From the NCBI GenBank assembly GCA_035048485.1, contig CM068581.1, positions 67,613,881 to 67,677,880 of the forward strand: 64,000 nt of DNA, in the 5' to 3' direction. The position numbers were made by a program, and so were the translations under genes. Origin of the DNA: Pteria penguin (lineage: Eukaryota > Mollusca > Bivalvia > Pterioida > Pteriidae). Below, one piece after another: positions 12,201 to 23,430 of this stretch. The notes below the pieces were generated by a model, which was not told the DNA's origin, searched no databases, and worked only from the letters and a program-made list of their open reading frames with translations. The first letter of the stretch is position 1. Each line of letters opens with the position of its first letter.

Positions 12201-15200
12201 GATACGCTTTAATATTACCATTATCTCTTCTGAAAAACAATAGGTCAAAAGACATTAAATGTCATGCTTAAACATATGCATGTACAGAATCATGATGAGG
12301 ATTAATTACATGGAAACCATTTTAAGTGCTATTCATTTAAAGAGTTTAAATGATTATTATATGATCTTTAAACAATCAATATTCAACAATATTGAGAACG
12401 AAAAAGATACCAAGCGAAAATATCTCAAAGAAGAATGATCCCTGTTTGGGATGTGACAGTTCACTAAATTAACCCAAAAATGCAATTTGGATTCCACTGT
12501 TCAGTTCTCGATGAAACATGCAGTTTCTCCATTCATTTTTTTCCGCTCTCTTTTTAATAAGTAAAAATCTAAGAGGCAGAATATGATTGGTTAATTTCAC
12601 AGGGAATTGATACAATCTCAGGAAGAGATGAACATTTCCAGACATTTCCTATATAATCACCATATAAAAATAGTTTCTCATAAATCCTTATACATTACTT
12701 GCAGAAAAATAATAAACAGGTTTCCAATTACATACTTCTTTTAAAATTCCTTATACTTGTGTCCTTGAAAATGAACAAGCTGAACTGAACCAAAATAAAC
12801 CAAATCCAAAACTGGAAAATTCCCAAACAGTTGCACCCCTTAATGCCTGCACACGAAGCAATTTGATGATGTAAAGTAAACAACACACCTTCTGAATGAA
12901 TTTCTCCACACTCTGAACTACATGTTTGTAAAACTTGATGGCTTTTATGGCACATTTGGTCACGTTGGCCATCTTGGCCCTGGAGATGGGCGGCCGAGTC
13001 TCATACAGGGAGGAGAGCTGGAACAGACAATATACGACTAAAAATGCAGGTCGAGATTTAAACTTCTTTAAATGATTTATATGACTGAATATGTACATAT
13101 ACAGCATTACACCTACCATTCAGAAAACGGAAGATTAAAAATATATATATATATATTTTCTGTTTCAACTGATTCAAAAAGACAAAAATTTTATCTAAAA
13201 ATTCTGCTTTGTACAGATTATTGATAAATTGAGCTTTCCCTGACAATTTAACTGCCTGTTTCAACTGATTTTGTGTGTAACTTTTAAAGTAACTCTGGGA
13301 ACTTGACATTGCACTGATCACAATTTGTGATCTAGTACGCTCAAAGCTGAAGTTGGTCCGTCTCAATTCTTTTCCCTGAAGATCCATCGAAGAAGCAATC
13401 TTTGTATACGCTGTCGTGTATTCTAACTCGGACCTACCTGACCACTTCAAAGAACCTGTTCACACATTTTTCTTTTTTTCTTTTTACACTATTTAAATCA
13501 TTTTATATCTATATATGACACACAATGCATTATTTAAGTCGTAAGCACTTTATGTAATATATACATGCAAAATCAGAGTCCCAAAGATATTACTATGCTT
13601 CTTTCTGGTCTTATGATTTGACAATAACATTTTTTTTTACATTTTTCAATCAATGATTTTTTGGCCAAATATGTATGAATATTCAGGATGATATCTTAAG
13701 CAAAATAAAGTAGGATTTGCACATGTCAATCAAACTTTGAAAAATTTTGTAAATATTTTTGTTTTTACAAAATAGGTATGGGAAAAACATCAGCATTTGT
13801 TCAAAAACGGCAGTAAAATCTTTAGGGTCTGATTTGCATACAAAAATTATGGATCGTTTCAGTGACCAAAGCAGACATGTTTTTCTTGACTTGATTGAAA
13901 TTCTGCTCAGTCTACCATTACAATCAAAATGTCTTTATGTGTAAACAAACTCTTTATCTTTGTATACATCAACCACAATAGTGGTTTCATAAAAGAAAAA
14001 TATAAACTAAAATACATTTCCTCGGCAAGTCTTCACTGGACAATCATGTGGTGGAAAATTACCAACACGTGTTTTACTCTAGCCAAAAGTATATAGATAT
14101 CACTATCTGGAAGTATATTTGTAGGGGTAACCAACCAATCAGATTACTCCATGTCGAAAGCTGACCACATGTCGTCCAATTATATAAACAGCACAGGCAC
14201 TTGATACTTCTGCAGTTTCTAAATGGCTGTAAATGTAATGGACTTCCAAGTGTTCATTCCAAATAGTTTACTTCAACTCTTCCGAACATTACTGTATTCT
14301 ACATAAATGTATACTGCTAGCAATAACAGGCTTGACATTCAAATGCATTTAAACAAATCATAACATGTACTGGCCCCAAGTGGAATGAGGCTAAATCTGA
14401 TAATCATACATCATACATGTAATGTACTTTTCCTCTCATCAATTTAGCATGCAATTATCTCTAGGCCTAATCCAACTATACAGCATCCTCAAAGCGAAAA
14501 TGAGAGAAGACGATGCCCAGACTGGGAAACTAACCCAGAACCTTTCATTTAAATTTTAAATGCCAGATACTCCAAAGTGTACTCTTTATAAACATAACGC
14601 TACACACATATAAATTGTCTACAGTGTACACAGCTTATTAGATGTCATTATACCTGTTTACCAATTTCCTACGGTACACATTAAATCAGTGAAAATCTAC
14701 AGCTTTACGTCACGAGAACCATCCTCTAGGATCCAATATTTAGCTTGAAATGATTCAAGATAACTTGATAAAGCAGCTGAAATTGCTGTTAATAAAACCC
14801 CTTGATATTCAGCATCACAATTACTTCAAAACTAGCATTTTCCTATAAAATAAATGTCATGACCTACTGGCAGTACTGTTGTAGCATGCAAATAAATCTG
14901 TAGTTTGACTGCTCAGTAGTAATTCTCCATAAATTTTCATGCCACTTAACATATGATGTTAAGCTACCGGTATTCAGATATCAACGTAGGTAATCAAAAT
15001 ATTTTGGTATCCAGTATCTTGAGATATATAGAAATTGTCCCAGCACTACACAGCTGTCTCCTACTAATAGCATAATTCAATAGTTGTTTAACGCCACATC
15101 ATTTGGAATATACTGGTACCAATTGCTTTGTACATGTACGTGTATGTTGCTTTTAGAATTGCTTTTTACATACTGGTATGCAACACACCCATCTGCAGCA

Positions 15201-18200
15201 ACAACAATTCTTTTACCTGGAATTGTTTACTACTTGGCAAGACATAGTTCCTCTGTGTTTAGTGTCCTTCAACGGACAGATGAGAATTGAGACTGTGGTA
15301 AGATTTGAACCCACAATGTTATGATCTTGACTGACCTTGAACTTGAACCCCTATCATGGCCTATGCTGAATTTAGATCACTCATCAAGGGACAAGCGTGT
15401 ATCATACAATAACCTGCATGTGCCACAAGGACTAGTCCGATCACTAACAACAAACATGCTCAATTTACATGTAGTAGAAAGTAGGTCTACATTAGTCTGA
15501 TTGGTCTAGACAGTAATGCAAAAAGCCGACTCAAAAATTGCAATTCAAATGCAGACTCAAAATCACTGATATGAAATACACTGGTGTGAATAATTAGATC
15601 TCAATTCAAATTAACAATTAACTTCCTGTTTTCATTTCATTGTTTCAAGTACTTTTCTCTAACTTTCCGGCTGATTTCATGTTCCTTTTACATTTGGTTC
15701 GATTAAAACTAGAACCCTGACAAAGTCCAGAAGGGCCCTACGGAAAGGCTTTTATACCAATGAACAAAAATTTCTCCAAGTCCAATAACTCTGTAAATGC
15801 AAATAAGATAATCTTTAAAATCAAAAGGCTTTTCCCTCTCATTCATTCAAATATTATGTATCAAACTGATGGAAAATGTTCTAAGGAAACTCGAGTAATC
15901 GCATGCCAAACAAAGTGCTGCTGGAAAGACGGACAAGCAAACAGACGGACAGAGTGATGACTATAGGGCATCCATCATATGACAGGACCCTAATTACGAT
16001 ACAAGGCAGAAAAGTTCTGGTGTGACTTGATCTAGATTATTTTACCTAGTTAAACTGGCTGAAACATACCCATACATGTACTGTATTGCTTCATGTGGAG
16101 AAAACAGAAAGAACCACCACTAAATCCTAAAGAATATTTTTGTACTGATGAAATTTATAGGGCTACTGGTACATAATTAAGAATAAATATAAAAAAGGTA
16201 CATGTATTTCTGGTTACCTTACCATCCAAGCTTTTGGTGACTATTTTATCAACACTACCAGCAGCATTTGTCTTGGGAGTTCAACATTGTTATTAATCTT
16301 TTGAAAAAAATGGATGATGTCTAAATATAAAAAAAAATTGGAGAACAATGGTAGTATATATACATGTACACTTAGATTAGCAAACAGAAGTTTGTTTGTG
16401 ATTTTTTGTGTATACATGTATTTCACAAACATTGCTTCAAATCCCATACTGCTCAAATATGTCTTCTTAAAGTTCAATAAAACACGATACGAAGGATTTT
16501 TGCTTCATGGTTTGATACATATAGGCGTGGACACATAAAAATTCCTTAATATAAAACATCTGCATTATGTAATTGAAGGAATAAAAAACCTGATAAAATA
16601 GAATCAGAATCTTAAATTAAGTACATATTGTGAATCTCTCACTGTACAGGCAGACCCTGTAAGCTTCAGATTGATCCAAGCACTCTTATTTGTGGCCTTA
16701 ATGTTACATGTATAATGTTGTGTTCAGATTGAGTTTTGTACACATAATTCATTATGTGAATACAGACTGAATACAATATGTATTTGTACATATACAAGTT
16801 TCTTGAGTTCATTAACTTCATATATCAAATTATCATCTGCTTTATCTTGAAATCATGTTTCAAATTCAATGAATACATTTAGCCTCTATTATTACATGTA
16901 AACAATTATATATATAGGTCTTTAATACTTTGTTTTTTGACGGCAGAGATACCATATCCCAAGAGTCAAAAGCACTTAGGTTTTTGAGTCAAGAATCTTT
17001 GAAATTCAAAAGGTGTACATGTATCCAAACCGATTAAAAAAAAAAGAATCATCTATTATTTATATATACCTTTTAAAAATGCAATATATATACATGTATA
17101 TGACCTACCTACCTTATTTTGTATACTGATGTCAAAGAAAGCATATATATTAATTGCTTTTTTTTTGGTTGGTTAATTGATGTTTTACATGTGCATTGCT
17201 TTCAAAGTTTCAACAGTTTTTAAATTATGTCACAATGAAATGTTGGGGAGAGAATAAAAAAAACCCCTCTGATTTATTTGGGAGTTGGAATGGAAGGCAC
17301 ATTCAATTGTATTGCTCATGCTGCTCTAGGATTACTTCACTTACACATGTACATGTATGGTGGGGACCCCAGTTTGTTGCAACTCGTACTTCAAGTGGTC
17401 TTAGTTTACAAGGTCCTAACTGAAGGACTGACAGGGAGGTACATGTTGACATATGACCTTTGAAAAATACAGCCAGGGCCGACAGATGATGACATTAGAA
17501 ATCCATCGCATCTTGACATCACGGTACATGTATGTATATGATGCACACATTCAAATACCGTTTTGGGTAAACCATTTGACATTACTATAGAATGAAGCAC
17601 AAATTCCAAGTGCACTATTTGTAAAAAGGAATAATTAAACTGTGTAGCCCTTCAACTAAATAAAATTTGAATACATACTTTACTCTTTCTGATCCAGTGT
17701 GTGAAACAAACTTATCATTGGGATATCACATGGGCTATCCCAAATCATGTCAAACAATATCAAAGAGATAGCCCGATCCAATTTGGGATAGTTTTTGTCT
17801 TCGGTCTAGCTTTAGTTTCATTCACTGTGATCAAATGTCATGAGCAGAGCCCTGCCGAGCTACTAAAGAAGAGCCTAAAGTTGTTATTGTCACAAATAAT
17901 ACACACTAAATTATTTTATAACCCTTAACAATTCAAACCAGGCTTCTCTGGACCAAGTATCTGTTTAGATTTGATATCATGCTGTCTTCAAGATAATGGT
18001 GAATCGAAATCTGAATCTAAAGACAGGAACAGCAGTGTAAACAGTGGAAAGGCTCTTTATGTTGACCCAGATTGTATAAAACAACTCTTTAAATGTTAGC
18101 CATACAAGTTATACGTACGATGTCCAAGTTATATTGTAATTTCATGCATACACAGGTATAACATTTTCTTTTGCCTGCGAATAATTGTGAAAAACTGGCG

Positions 18201-18945
18201 TCTTCATATCATATAAAAGGAACTTGCATGATTAATGTATGGATCCTTGTGTTACGCAGTCAGTACACAAAATGATATCAGAATAAACCTGAATAACGAT
18301 AAATAATGTCGAAATCATGAACTCGTCGTAATCCAGGACTCCTCACATGATGAAACTTATATAAAACAAAGGAAATTTGGAGAATCAAACTTGTTTTAAA
18401 GTTGATACTGAATTTTTTCCAGCATTTTGTCATTAAACCAGTAAGTCATTATAATAATGAGTATATAAGTGCTGTTCAAGTGTTTACCAAGCTGTTCCGG
18501 TGTTTGGGTGCTGTTTTGAACTCACCCCCGAGACAACCATATGTCGAACATTGCCACGAGCCCTGACATCTATTGGGCAACCAGTTATTATATTGAAGTG
18601 AAACTAAGCTACATAGCAGATGTATACCTATAGATAATTACAACTATTCCTGCGAGTTAAATCTAAAGTAATTGAAGATTCAATCCTCTCAAATGGATTT
18701 TTGGTCAGAGTAAATTCGTGAAATTATTATTCTATAAAAGCACGATGAAATTAATAACAAATCAAATCAATAGAAAATCAAACAATTCTTTAGTTATGAT
18801 TGAAAACTGCAGGTAAAACACAATTCATGGAATAAACAGCCTTTCATCCTTGAACTTGACCGCCGGCGTGGTTTTTCCTACCGCTATACAAAAATCAAAT
18901 TGTTTTGTGATATACCTCATTGTTAAAGGCTCTGACAGCCTCCAT
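3162..18945 (-). CDS. SCAF8: SCAF4/SCAF8 orthologue, 5' seven coding exons (partial gene)
   Basis: SR-related CTD-associated factors bind phosphorylated RNA polymerase II CTD through an N-terminal CTD-interacting domain (CID) and suppress premature polyadenylation in the nucleus. Seven coding exons splice in phase: 18945-18916, 13017-12889, 12102-11941, 11768-11651, 5173-4989, 4015-3812 and 3235-3162. They give about 300 residues plus 2 nt. The product starts MEAVRAFNNE. Residues 1 to about 140 form the CID, with KAIKFYKHVVQSVEKF and KPEYKVPGLYVIDSIVRQ. A Gln/Ser/Ala-rich linker follows, then an acidic LLDFDYGESDEEE segment like the one C-terminal to the CID in both vertebrate paralogues. The RRM and proline-rich tail are outside the window. 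PPISRAK recalls SCAF4 while FYKHVVQSVEKFIQK recalls SCAF8, so this is probably the single invertebrate pro-orthologue. Confidence 0.93.
3812..4015 (-). CDS. SCAF8: SCAF exon 6, glutamine-rich helix region
   Basis: There are 68 codons between acceptor aatgttttcag and donor GTATAT, phase 0. A Gln/Leu block (QQQQLQQLQLLQQQLIQQ) leads to LLNHLQTLTNQLLKTGDKP and EQGFNK. The same order of Gln-rich stretch, ALTAQL-like helix and FNK occurs in vertebrate SCAF8. Confidence 0.88.
4989..5173 (-). CDS. SCAF8: SCAF exon 5, Ser/Gly/Gln-rich linker
   Basis: Acceptor ttgattacag and donor GTATAT bound 185 bp, which completes the split codon from exon 4 to give 62 codons. The product is low-complexity (AVDNIQAASGKPTGGG, then TVTQLLQQTQQ). 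It is not strongly conserved in sequence but sits where vertebrate SCAF proteins have a Gln/Ala-rich linker (AAVAQILQ-type). Phase and composition support it; the preceding intron is 6.5 kb, so an extra exon could be missed. Confidence 0.8.
5466..5635 (-). mobile_element. tRNA-derived SINE, family 2
   Basis: On the minus strand a head like GGCTTGGTGTAGTGGTTAAG with B box GGTTCGATTCCC is followed by TAAGAGGTTGGTAACCTCC and a tail ending in CAATCAACCAACC. A perfect 14-bp target duplication AAATTCCTCTTTAA lies at 5452-5465 and 5636-5649. It is the same family as 63803-63977. Confidence 0.87.
6434..6452. repeat. Short palindrome CTTTCGCCA-T-TGGCGAAAG
   Basis: Two 9-bp arms are exact inverted copies around one base. 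'ggcgaaag' recurs at 6462-6491. The local GC is unlike the surrounding intron. Function unknown. Confidence 0.7.
8757..9131. repeat. Interspersed repeat starting GACAAAGTC.GAAGGGCCC
   Basis: The left end ('ttgacaaagtcggaagggccc') and right end ('acagggcacccacttatgaagcaaggccctaa') recur in the same arrangement at 15711-15992. This marks a defined repeat family rather than random similarity. The body is GGTCAAGGTCA-rich and ends in a 'gacagaaagacagac' run. Confidence 0.65.
9132..10280. repeat. Diverged tandem array of GGTCA-rich units
   Basis: Units of roughly 150-200 bp repeat the phrases 'caaggtcacaaggtcaaaa', 'ggtatcaa.agaaaggtc', 'acacacatg.caaatatgaa' and 'gccctatgttttac'. The array ends in 'gacagacagactgacaaac' followed by a G-rich stretch. 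It contains AGGTCA direct repeats spaced by 2 bp at 9434-9447 and 9837-9850. No coding frame is conserved between units. Confidence 0.7.
11651..11768 (-). CDS. SCAF8: SCAF exon 4, end of the CID
   Basis: It holds 39 codons plus one base: SKVVRVLNLWQKNSVF, then VQPLLDLAADPTDPS. RVLNLWQKN is the last CID helix signature. The acceptor is ctatttttag and the donor GTATAG. The intron to exon 3 is only 172 bp. Confidence 0.93.
11941..12102 (-). CDS. SCAF8: SCAF exon 3, CID core
   Basis: There are 54 codons between acceptor tttttcag and donor GTAAAT, phase 0. It contains KPEYKVPGLYVIDSIVRQ and RHQFGPEKDVFAPRF, the most conserved part of the SCAF CID and near-identical to the vertebrate proteins. Confidence 0.95.
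12889..13017 (-). CDS. SCAF8: SCAF exon 2, CID helices 1-3
   Basis: Acceptor tgtctgttccag is followed by 43 codons from LSSLYETRPPISRAK to VEKFIQK, then donor GTGTGT. The exon is phase 0 at both ends. It carries the conserved CID core of alternating Lys and hydrophobic residues. The frame stays open for a short way into the introns on both sides, but those parts are not conserved. Confidence 0.95.
15711..15992. repeat. Second copy of the GGGCCC-ended interspersed repeat
   Basis: It begins 'ccctgacaaagtccagaaggg' and ends 'gatgactatagggcatcc' then 'caggaccctaa', matching the ends of the 8757-9131 copy. A 'gacggacaagcaaacagacgg' run precedes the end. Shorter than the first copy, so one of them is internally deleted or expanded. 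Confidence 0.6.
17165..17240 (-). repeat. Fossil tail of a family 2 SINE
   Basis: The plus strand 'ggttggttaattgatgtttta' followed by 'tttcaa.gtttcaacagtttt' is a decayed version of the reverse tail at 5466 ('ggttggttgattggtgtttta'). No head or target duplication could be recognised. Confidence 0.45.
18916..18945 (-). CDS. SCAF8: SCAF exon 1 (coding part)
   Basis: ATG at 18945 begins MEAVRAFNNE, 10 codons, followed by donor GTATAT. This matches the first coding exon of vertebrate SCAF8, which also breaks just after the tenth residue. It fixes the translation start. Confidence 0.93.
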
Positions 18946-19424
18946 GATCAACTCCTCTTATAAATGCACAGGATAATGTTAATTCAAACCCCTTCTTATT
19001 AAAGATATGTCTGTATGAACTCTTTAAACACAACTGATAAAACGGCGTGTAGTCTTCTAAGATGGCGAAGGCGCATGACCAGTGTCTAACGTACGATATA
19101 ACAGAGCATTTCATTGGTTGTTCAAATACAGCGCACCAATTATATCAAGTGTATCACACAGGTGCGATGAACAAGTTGATTGCTAAACAGAAACTCGGCA
19201 TAATAACCTCAACGTCACAATCATGATCTGAATAAATTTGCAACATTTTTCTTCTTTGTAAGAATTTATGATGAAATCTTTTTATTTAATTTTATTTTAA
19301 CATTGAAATAACTTCTATTTTATTAACAGTTTCCACGCATTGGGATAAATCAATGAAATTGCACAATTACAAAATTACAATGTCAAAGCATGCATCAATC
19401 TAGATGTCTAAGTACTAAATATGT
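18946..19424. promoter_or_regulatory. SCAF 5' flank, presumed promoter
   Basis: This lies directly upstream of the SCAF start codon and is bounded by the Mutator-like insertion. It holds AAGATGGCG at 19059-19067 on the plus strand, the core of a YY1-type initiator site often found near start sites in animals. No TATA box is evident at a sensible distance. That it is a promoter is inferred from position; the site itself is seen. Confidence 0.4.
19062..19226 (+). CDS. Short divergent ORF with strong start context, unknown
   Basis: AAGATGG gives a near-ideal start context. The frame runs 54 codons from MAKAHDQCLTYDITEHF to a TGA at 19224. No family is recognised. It faces away from SCAF, so it could be an ORF in a divergent promoter transcript, a first exon, or chance. 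There is no clear splice donor (CAG|GTGCGA at about 19161 is possible). Confidence 0.2.
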   Translation: MAKAHDQCLTYDITEHFIGCSNTAHQLYQVYHTGAMNKLIAKQKLGIITSTSQS

Positions 19425-20006
19425 GGGTGAGACGAATCACCGGATCGGACCGGGTCGGACCGAATCGGACCGGATCGGACCAAAACGGACATTAAATAGC
19501 GATGTATTAAGAAAATTATACCACTGATTGTCTTCTATTTACACAAAGAAAATCTGTTTTGGTTATTCAAAAATGTTTAAGGGCCTAATTTCGTGTTTGA
19601 GATCTCCGTTCCGGTGATTCGTCATTTTTAACATTTGCATTTTCCAGTTGCTATAATACCTGTCATTATTTCAAGCAAAATTGTTTATTAACATGTTATG
19701 TTTCAAAAGGTTTATAGGACATTAAGTTAAAAAAAAGGAAAGATTATGGTAGGTAGGTGTGTTTAATGAGCCCCTTTTGGTGTTTATAATCTCCGATCCC
19801 GTGATTCATGATTTTTTCAGTTGCGTGTCCTTTTTGCTATAGTAACACTTTTTCATAATAAAAATCCTCATTTACACTTATAATTTAATATAACAGTAAG
19901 GTTACAGTAATATCAGCGTATAAAAGAAAAGATTATGGTAGGTAGGTGTATTTAACGAGCCCGTTTTGGTGTTCATAATCTCCGATCCGGTGATTCGTCC
20001 ATTTTT
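19425..20006 (+). repeat. Left terminal inverted repeat of the Mutator-like element
   Basis: After the terminal GGTGAGACGAATC there are five 10-bp units of the type CGGATCGGAC, CGGGTCGGAC, CGAATCGGAC (19441-19490). Further in, the phrase 'atctccg.tcc.gtgattc' occurs three times at about 190-bp spacing (about 19600, 19790 and 19978). 'gattatggtaggtaggtgt' is duplicated at about 19743 and 19932. The arm is therefore itself built of repeats. Confidence 0.8.
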
Positions 20007-20054
20007 TGTGAATTGCTTGTTTTATACATCATCCCATTATTATTTTACTTACTA

Positions 20055-20150
20055 GTATATAGTGATGGCATCTGTCTCCTATATATTCATGGAACAGAAA
20101 TTTACCTTTGAAAATGACTCACCAGAAGCAATAAGTGATTCTGTATTTGA
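20055..20150 (-). repeat. Fossil family 1 SINE inside the Mutator-like element
   Basis: 'tatatagtgatggcatctg' and then 'gactcaccagaagcaataagtga' parallel the reverse body at 1771-1850 ('tatatggtgacggcatctg', 'gacccacccgaagcagtgaggga'). Decayed, with no head. Confidence 0.5.
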
Positions 20151-20387
20151 CAAGGGTCCTAGAAACTAATTGAGCTTACTGATACTAGCGCAAGGCTTAA
20201 ACTAATAAAACGACTAAGCATGGCATTTGTAGCTCATAAAAAGCATTTTATTTAAAATCATGTCAAAATATGAGATAAGATATACATTTTGTGGTATCAA
20301 GAACAGGGACGACGGTCCATTCACTTTAAAACAGAGCAACAATGAATATCGTATATATGGTGTCCCTGGTAAAACAATGCAAGAGCG

Positions 20388-20605
20388 AATTTAGGGGGGG
20401 GGGGGTCGGACCCCAACCGGTTTCCCGTTTTTATTATCATTATTTTCTTTATTTACCCTAATCATAATGAATATTTATATCAATATACTTGCTATTGCAT
20501 TAGATCAAGATAGAGTTTAGAACTCATCTACATACAGTATTAGTACTACTATGTACACCTATTTATTCTGACATTGACTTTAGCTTCTGGATCCGCCCCT
20601 GCAAT
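20388..20605. repeat. Degenerate G/C-rich MITE-like stretch
   Basis: A G13 run and 'gtcggaccccaacc' at one end and 'ggatccgcccctgc' at the other resemble the hAT-like MITEs at 40832 and 48644, but the ends are too decayed to place exactly. Confidence 0.4.
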
Positions 20606-20938
20606 GTTATTACTACTATAAAAGTAAATACATTGCCATTCTCTACAGAATTATAAGAAACGCCGAACCTTCGCCATGGAAGATATAGCGCCTTCGGAGT
20701 TCCATGTGTTTATATATTTGCAGAGATATACACTTATGTCTTGATATTTGGTTAAACAAAATATACATAAGTGATAAAAAACAAACACTCAGTTACACAA
20801 ATTTTTTAGCCAAGCTGCCTTTTATCGAGTGTAGAGAAAACGAACCATATTAAATTAGAGAGTTTATGTGAAATCCATGGTGAATCATAACAAAAACCAA
20901 AAGTTTTTGCTTATGATTCAGCATGGATTTTACAACAA

Positions 20939-21045
<107 letters not shown>

Positions 21046-21263
21046 CGTCTGAAGAGCTTGTATAAAGCAAAAACGCTTACGGAAATATATTGAAAATGTG
21101 ACTTTTCTGATAATTTTATTTATACAATGATAATAAATATCTGTGAAAATGTACAACATACCATTATTTAGTGTTATATAGATTATAATAAATAACACCC
21201 CCTAATATGAACGTCCCCCTCCCCTTTTCCCAAAAATAAACGTATTTTACAAATCTTTCTCCG

Positions 21264-21863
21264 AAAATGACGAATCACCGGATCGGAGATTGTGGGCACT
21301 AAAACGGGCGCGTTAAACACACTTATCTACCATAATCTTTTCTTTTATACACTGATATTACTGTAACCTTACTGAAATAATAAATTATAAGTGTAAGTGT
21401 GGCTTTTTATCATGAAAATTCGGAATCAAAGCGAAGAGCTGACGCAATTTAAAAAATGACGAATCACCGGATCGGAAATTATGAGCACCAAAACGGGCTC
21501 GTTAAACACACCTTCCTGCCATAATCTTTCCCTTGTTATACTAAATGCCCTATAAACCATTTGAAACGTAAAATGTTAATAGACAATTTTACTTAATATA
21601 CTACAGCAAAAGTAAAAAGAATTATAGCAACTGGAAAACGCAAATGTTAAAAATGACGAATCACCGGAACGGAGATTTTAAACGCGAAATAAGACCCTTA
21701 AACATTTTTGAATAACCAAAACAGATTTTCTTTGTGTAAATAGAAGACAATCAGTGGCATATTTTTCTTAATACATCGCTATTTAATGTCCGTTTTGGTC
21801 CGATCCGGTCCGTTTTGGTCCGATTCGGTCCGACCCGGTCCGATCCGGTGATTCGTCTCACCG
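21264..21863 (-). repeat. Right terminal inverted repeat of the Mutator-like element
   Basis: Reverse complement of the left arm. It has six rather than five 10-bp units, the extra one being a second CAAAACGGAC, which explains part of the length difference. 'gacgaatcaccgga' recurs at about 21269, 21458 and 21655, again about 190 bp apart. Confidence 0.8.
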
Positions 21864-21872
21864 TAAATATGT

Positions 21873-22286
21873 TGATAAAAATTTGCAGTGAGAGACACGC
21901 ATTGCACTCTCTGACATACTTTCAATAGATCTATAGTGTATGTTGCAATTTGGTGCATGTAATTTGGGATCATAATGGGTGCAAGTTTCATGTATGCATG
22001 CCTTTTTGTACTGAGTGTGATGTACCTCATTCTCCAAATCCATTATGTTTTGCAGTTGTACTTGTAGATCTGAAACTAAAGCTTGCACTTAGTGCAGCAT
22101 CATGCACTATAGCTTTGGGGAATCTGCACGTCAACAACTTGAACAAGTCTGAAGTTGACTCGGTATAGGTCAATTTTGTTACGTACCATCACATCCAATG
22201 TTTCAATATCCAGTTATATAAGACTTTTTTGAGAGATGCATATGCATGCATGCAGTTTTCAAGATTTTATAAAATGCTATGAATTG
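21873..22286. other. Intergenic, nothing recognised
   Basis: No splice-flanked coding frame or repeat family was recognised. Confidence 0.5.
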
Positions 22287-22590
22287 AATCAGAAGCTCTA
22301 GGTACATATTATAATGTCTAGGTACCTGTTAATATGTCATTATAGTTTTTCTAGGTATCTACTAAAATGTCATGTCTAGGTACCTATTATAATGTCATGT
22401 CTAGGTACCCATTATAATGTCATGTCTAGGTATCCATTATAATGTCATATCTAGGTACCTATTCTAATATCATGTCTAGGTACCTATTAAAATGTCTAGG
22501 TACCTAATAAAATGTCATTATAGGTTTTCTAGGTACCTGATATAATGTCATGTCTACATTGTAGGTACCAGTTATAATGTCATACATTAC
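22287..22590. repeat. Minisatellite with ~24-bp TCTAGGTACCTATTATAATG units
   Basis: About a dozen imperfect units, each built on 'tctaggtacc.att.taatgtcatg'. Unit length varies, and some carry a 'cattata.gttt' insertion (about 22338 and 22516). It is 1.3 kb upstream of the MANEA start. Confidence 0.9.
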
Positions 22591-22778
22591 CACCTATTAT
22601 GACTACAAGTTACACTAGTTCAAATAATCACATGGTATCATGGTGGGTGTATCTGATCAGCAAGGGATACTTACTCCATGGCCCCCTGATCCAACCCCTG
22701 GTTTTCCAGAGGTCTTTGATAGCCTATATCTCTATTTTGTCTTGTATATAATGGATGTTCTTAATGGACTACTGCATA

Positions 22779-22842
22779 GTACCTTAGCACTTTACTTTCT
22801 GGTACCTTAGCACTTTACTTTCTGGTACCTTAGCACTTTCTG
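22779..22842. repeat. Three-copy 23-bp tandem repeat
   Basis: 'gtaccttagcactttactttctg' occurs three times, the last truncated. Confidence 0.92.
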
Positions 22843-22886
22843 TCGATAATGTAATCTATCTTAAATTATGTACATATACATATATA

Positions 22887-23430
22887 AGTCTACGGTTAAG
22901 TTGCCCCAAAGTTAAGTCGCCCTAAAGTGAAGTCGCCCTATATCAGTTAAGTCATCCTATCTGTGATATGTTTTATCAAGGACTTATAGACAAGACTTGT
23001 TTATAAGTCCTTGGTTTTATGTACAAATAAATAGAAAGATTTGTATGATGAATAGTGATAGTAATAAAGTATTATGAATAAATCTATCTATTTTCCTATA
23101 TGTTATCGAAAATTATTTCTTTGACGTAATGATTGCTGGATTTTGCTCAACAAAATTTATTTTATGTATGTTATTCAATCTAAACTCTTCTTTCATTATC
23201 TTCTTTTCTATGTCCATCAGTACATGTACCTCCACTATTTCCATTATCTTTTAACCAAATGTTAACTAGTACAATTAGGAGAGAACATTGAGATGATTGA
23301 TAATTAACATAAATAGTGTTTGAAAACTATCTCTTGAGGTGACTTGACTTGACATCGTGGGGCGACTTGACCAATATTGGGCGATTTTACTTTGGGACGA
23401 CTTAACCTATGGGCGACTTAACCTGACTCG
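22887..23430. mobile_element. MITE-like element with iterated TTAAGTCGCCC arms
   Basis: The left arm repeats 'ttaagtcgccctaaag'-type 16-bp units four times (22895-22955). The right arm carries the same motif inverted about five times (23333-23430). The ends AGTCtACGGTTAAG and GAGTCAGGTTAAG match. CATATATA flanks both sides (22879-22886, 23431-23438) and may be an 8-bp target duplication, though the sequence is low-complexity. It does not code for protein. Confidence 0.65.

Larger units (their letters stand above)
13018..18915 (-). other. SCAF intron 1
   Basis: A 5.9 kb intron between the start exon and the first CID exon. It holds an interspersed repeat (15711-15992), a SINE fossil (17165-17240) and short (TA)n runs. 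A 393-bp open frame on the minus strand (13058-13450) has no recognised similarity and lacks an ATG at its first codon. Otherwise it is unremarkable AT-rich DNA. Confidence 0.6.

Noticed and set aside
13058..13450. 130-codon frame on the minus strand in SCAF intron 1
   Set aside because: It lies between proven SCAF exons, has no ATG at its first codon and no recognised domain.
21779..22030. Open frame with charged repeats at the right end of the Mutator-like element
   Set aside because: It translates the 10-bp terminal array and is absent from the left arm as a matching frame.
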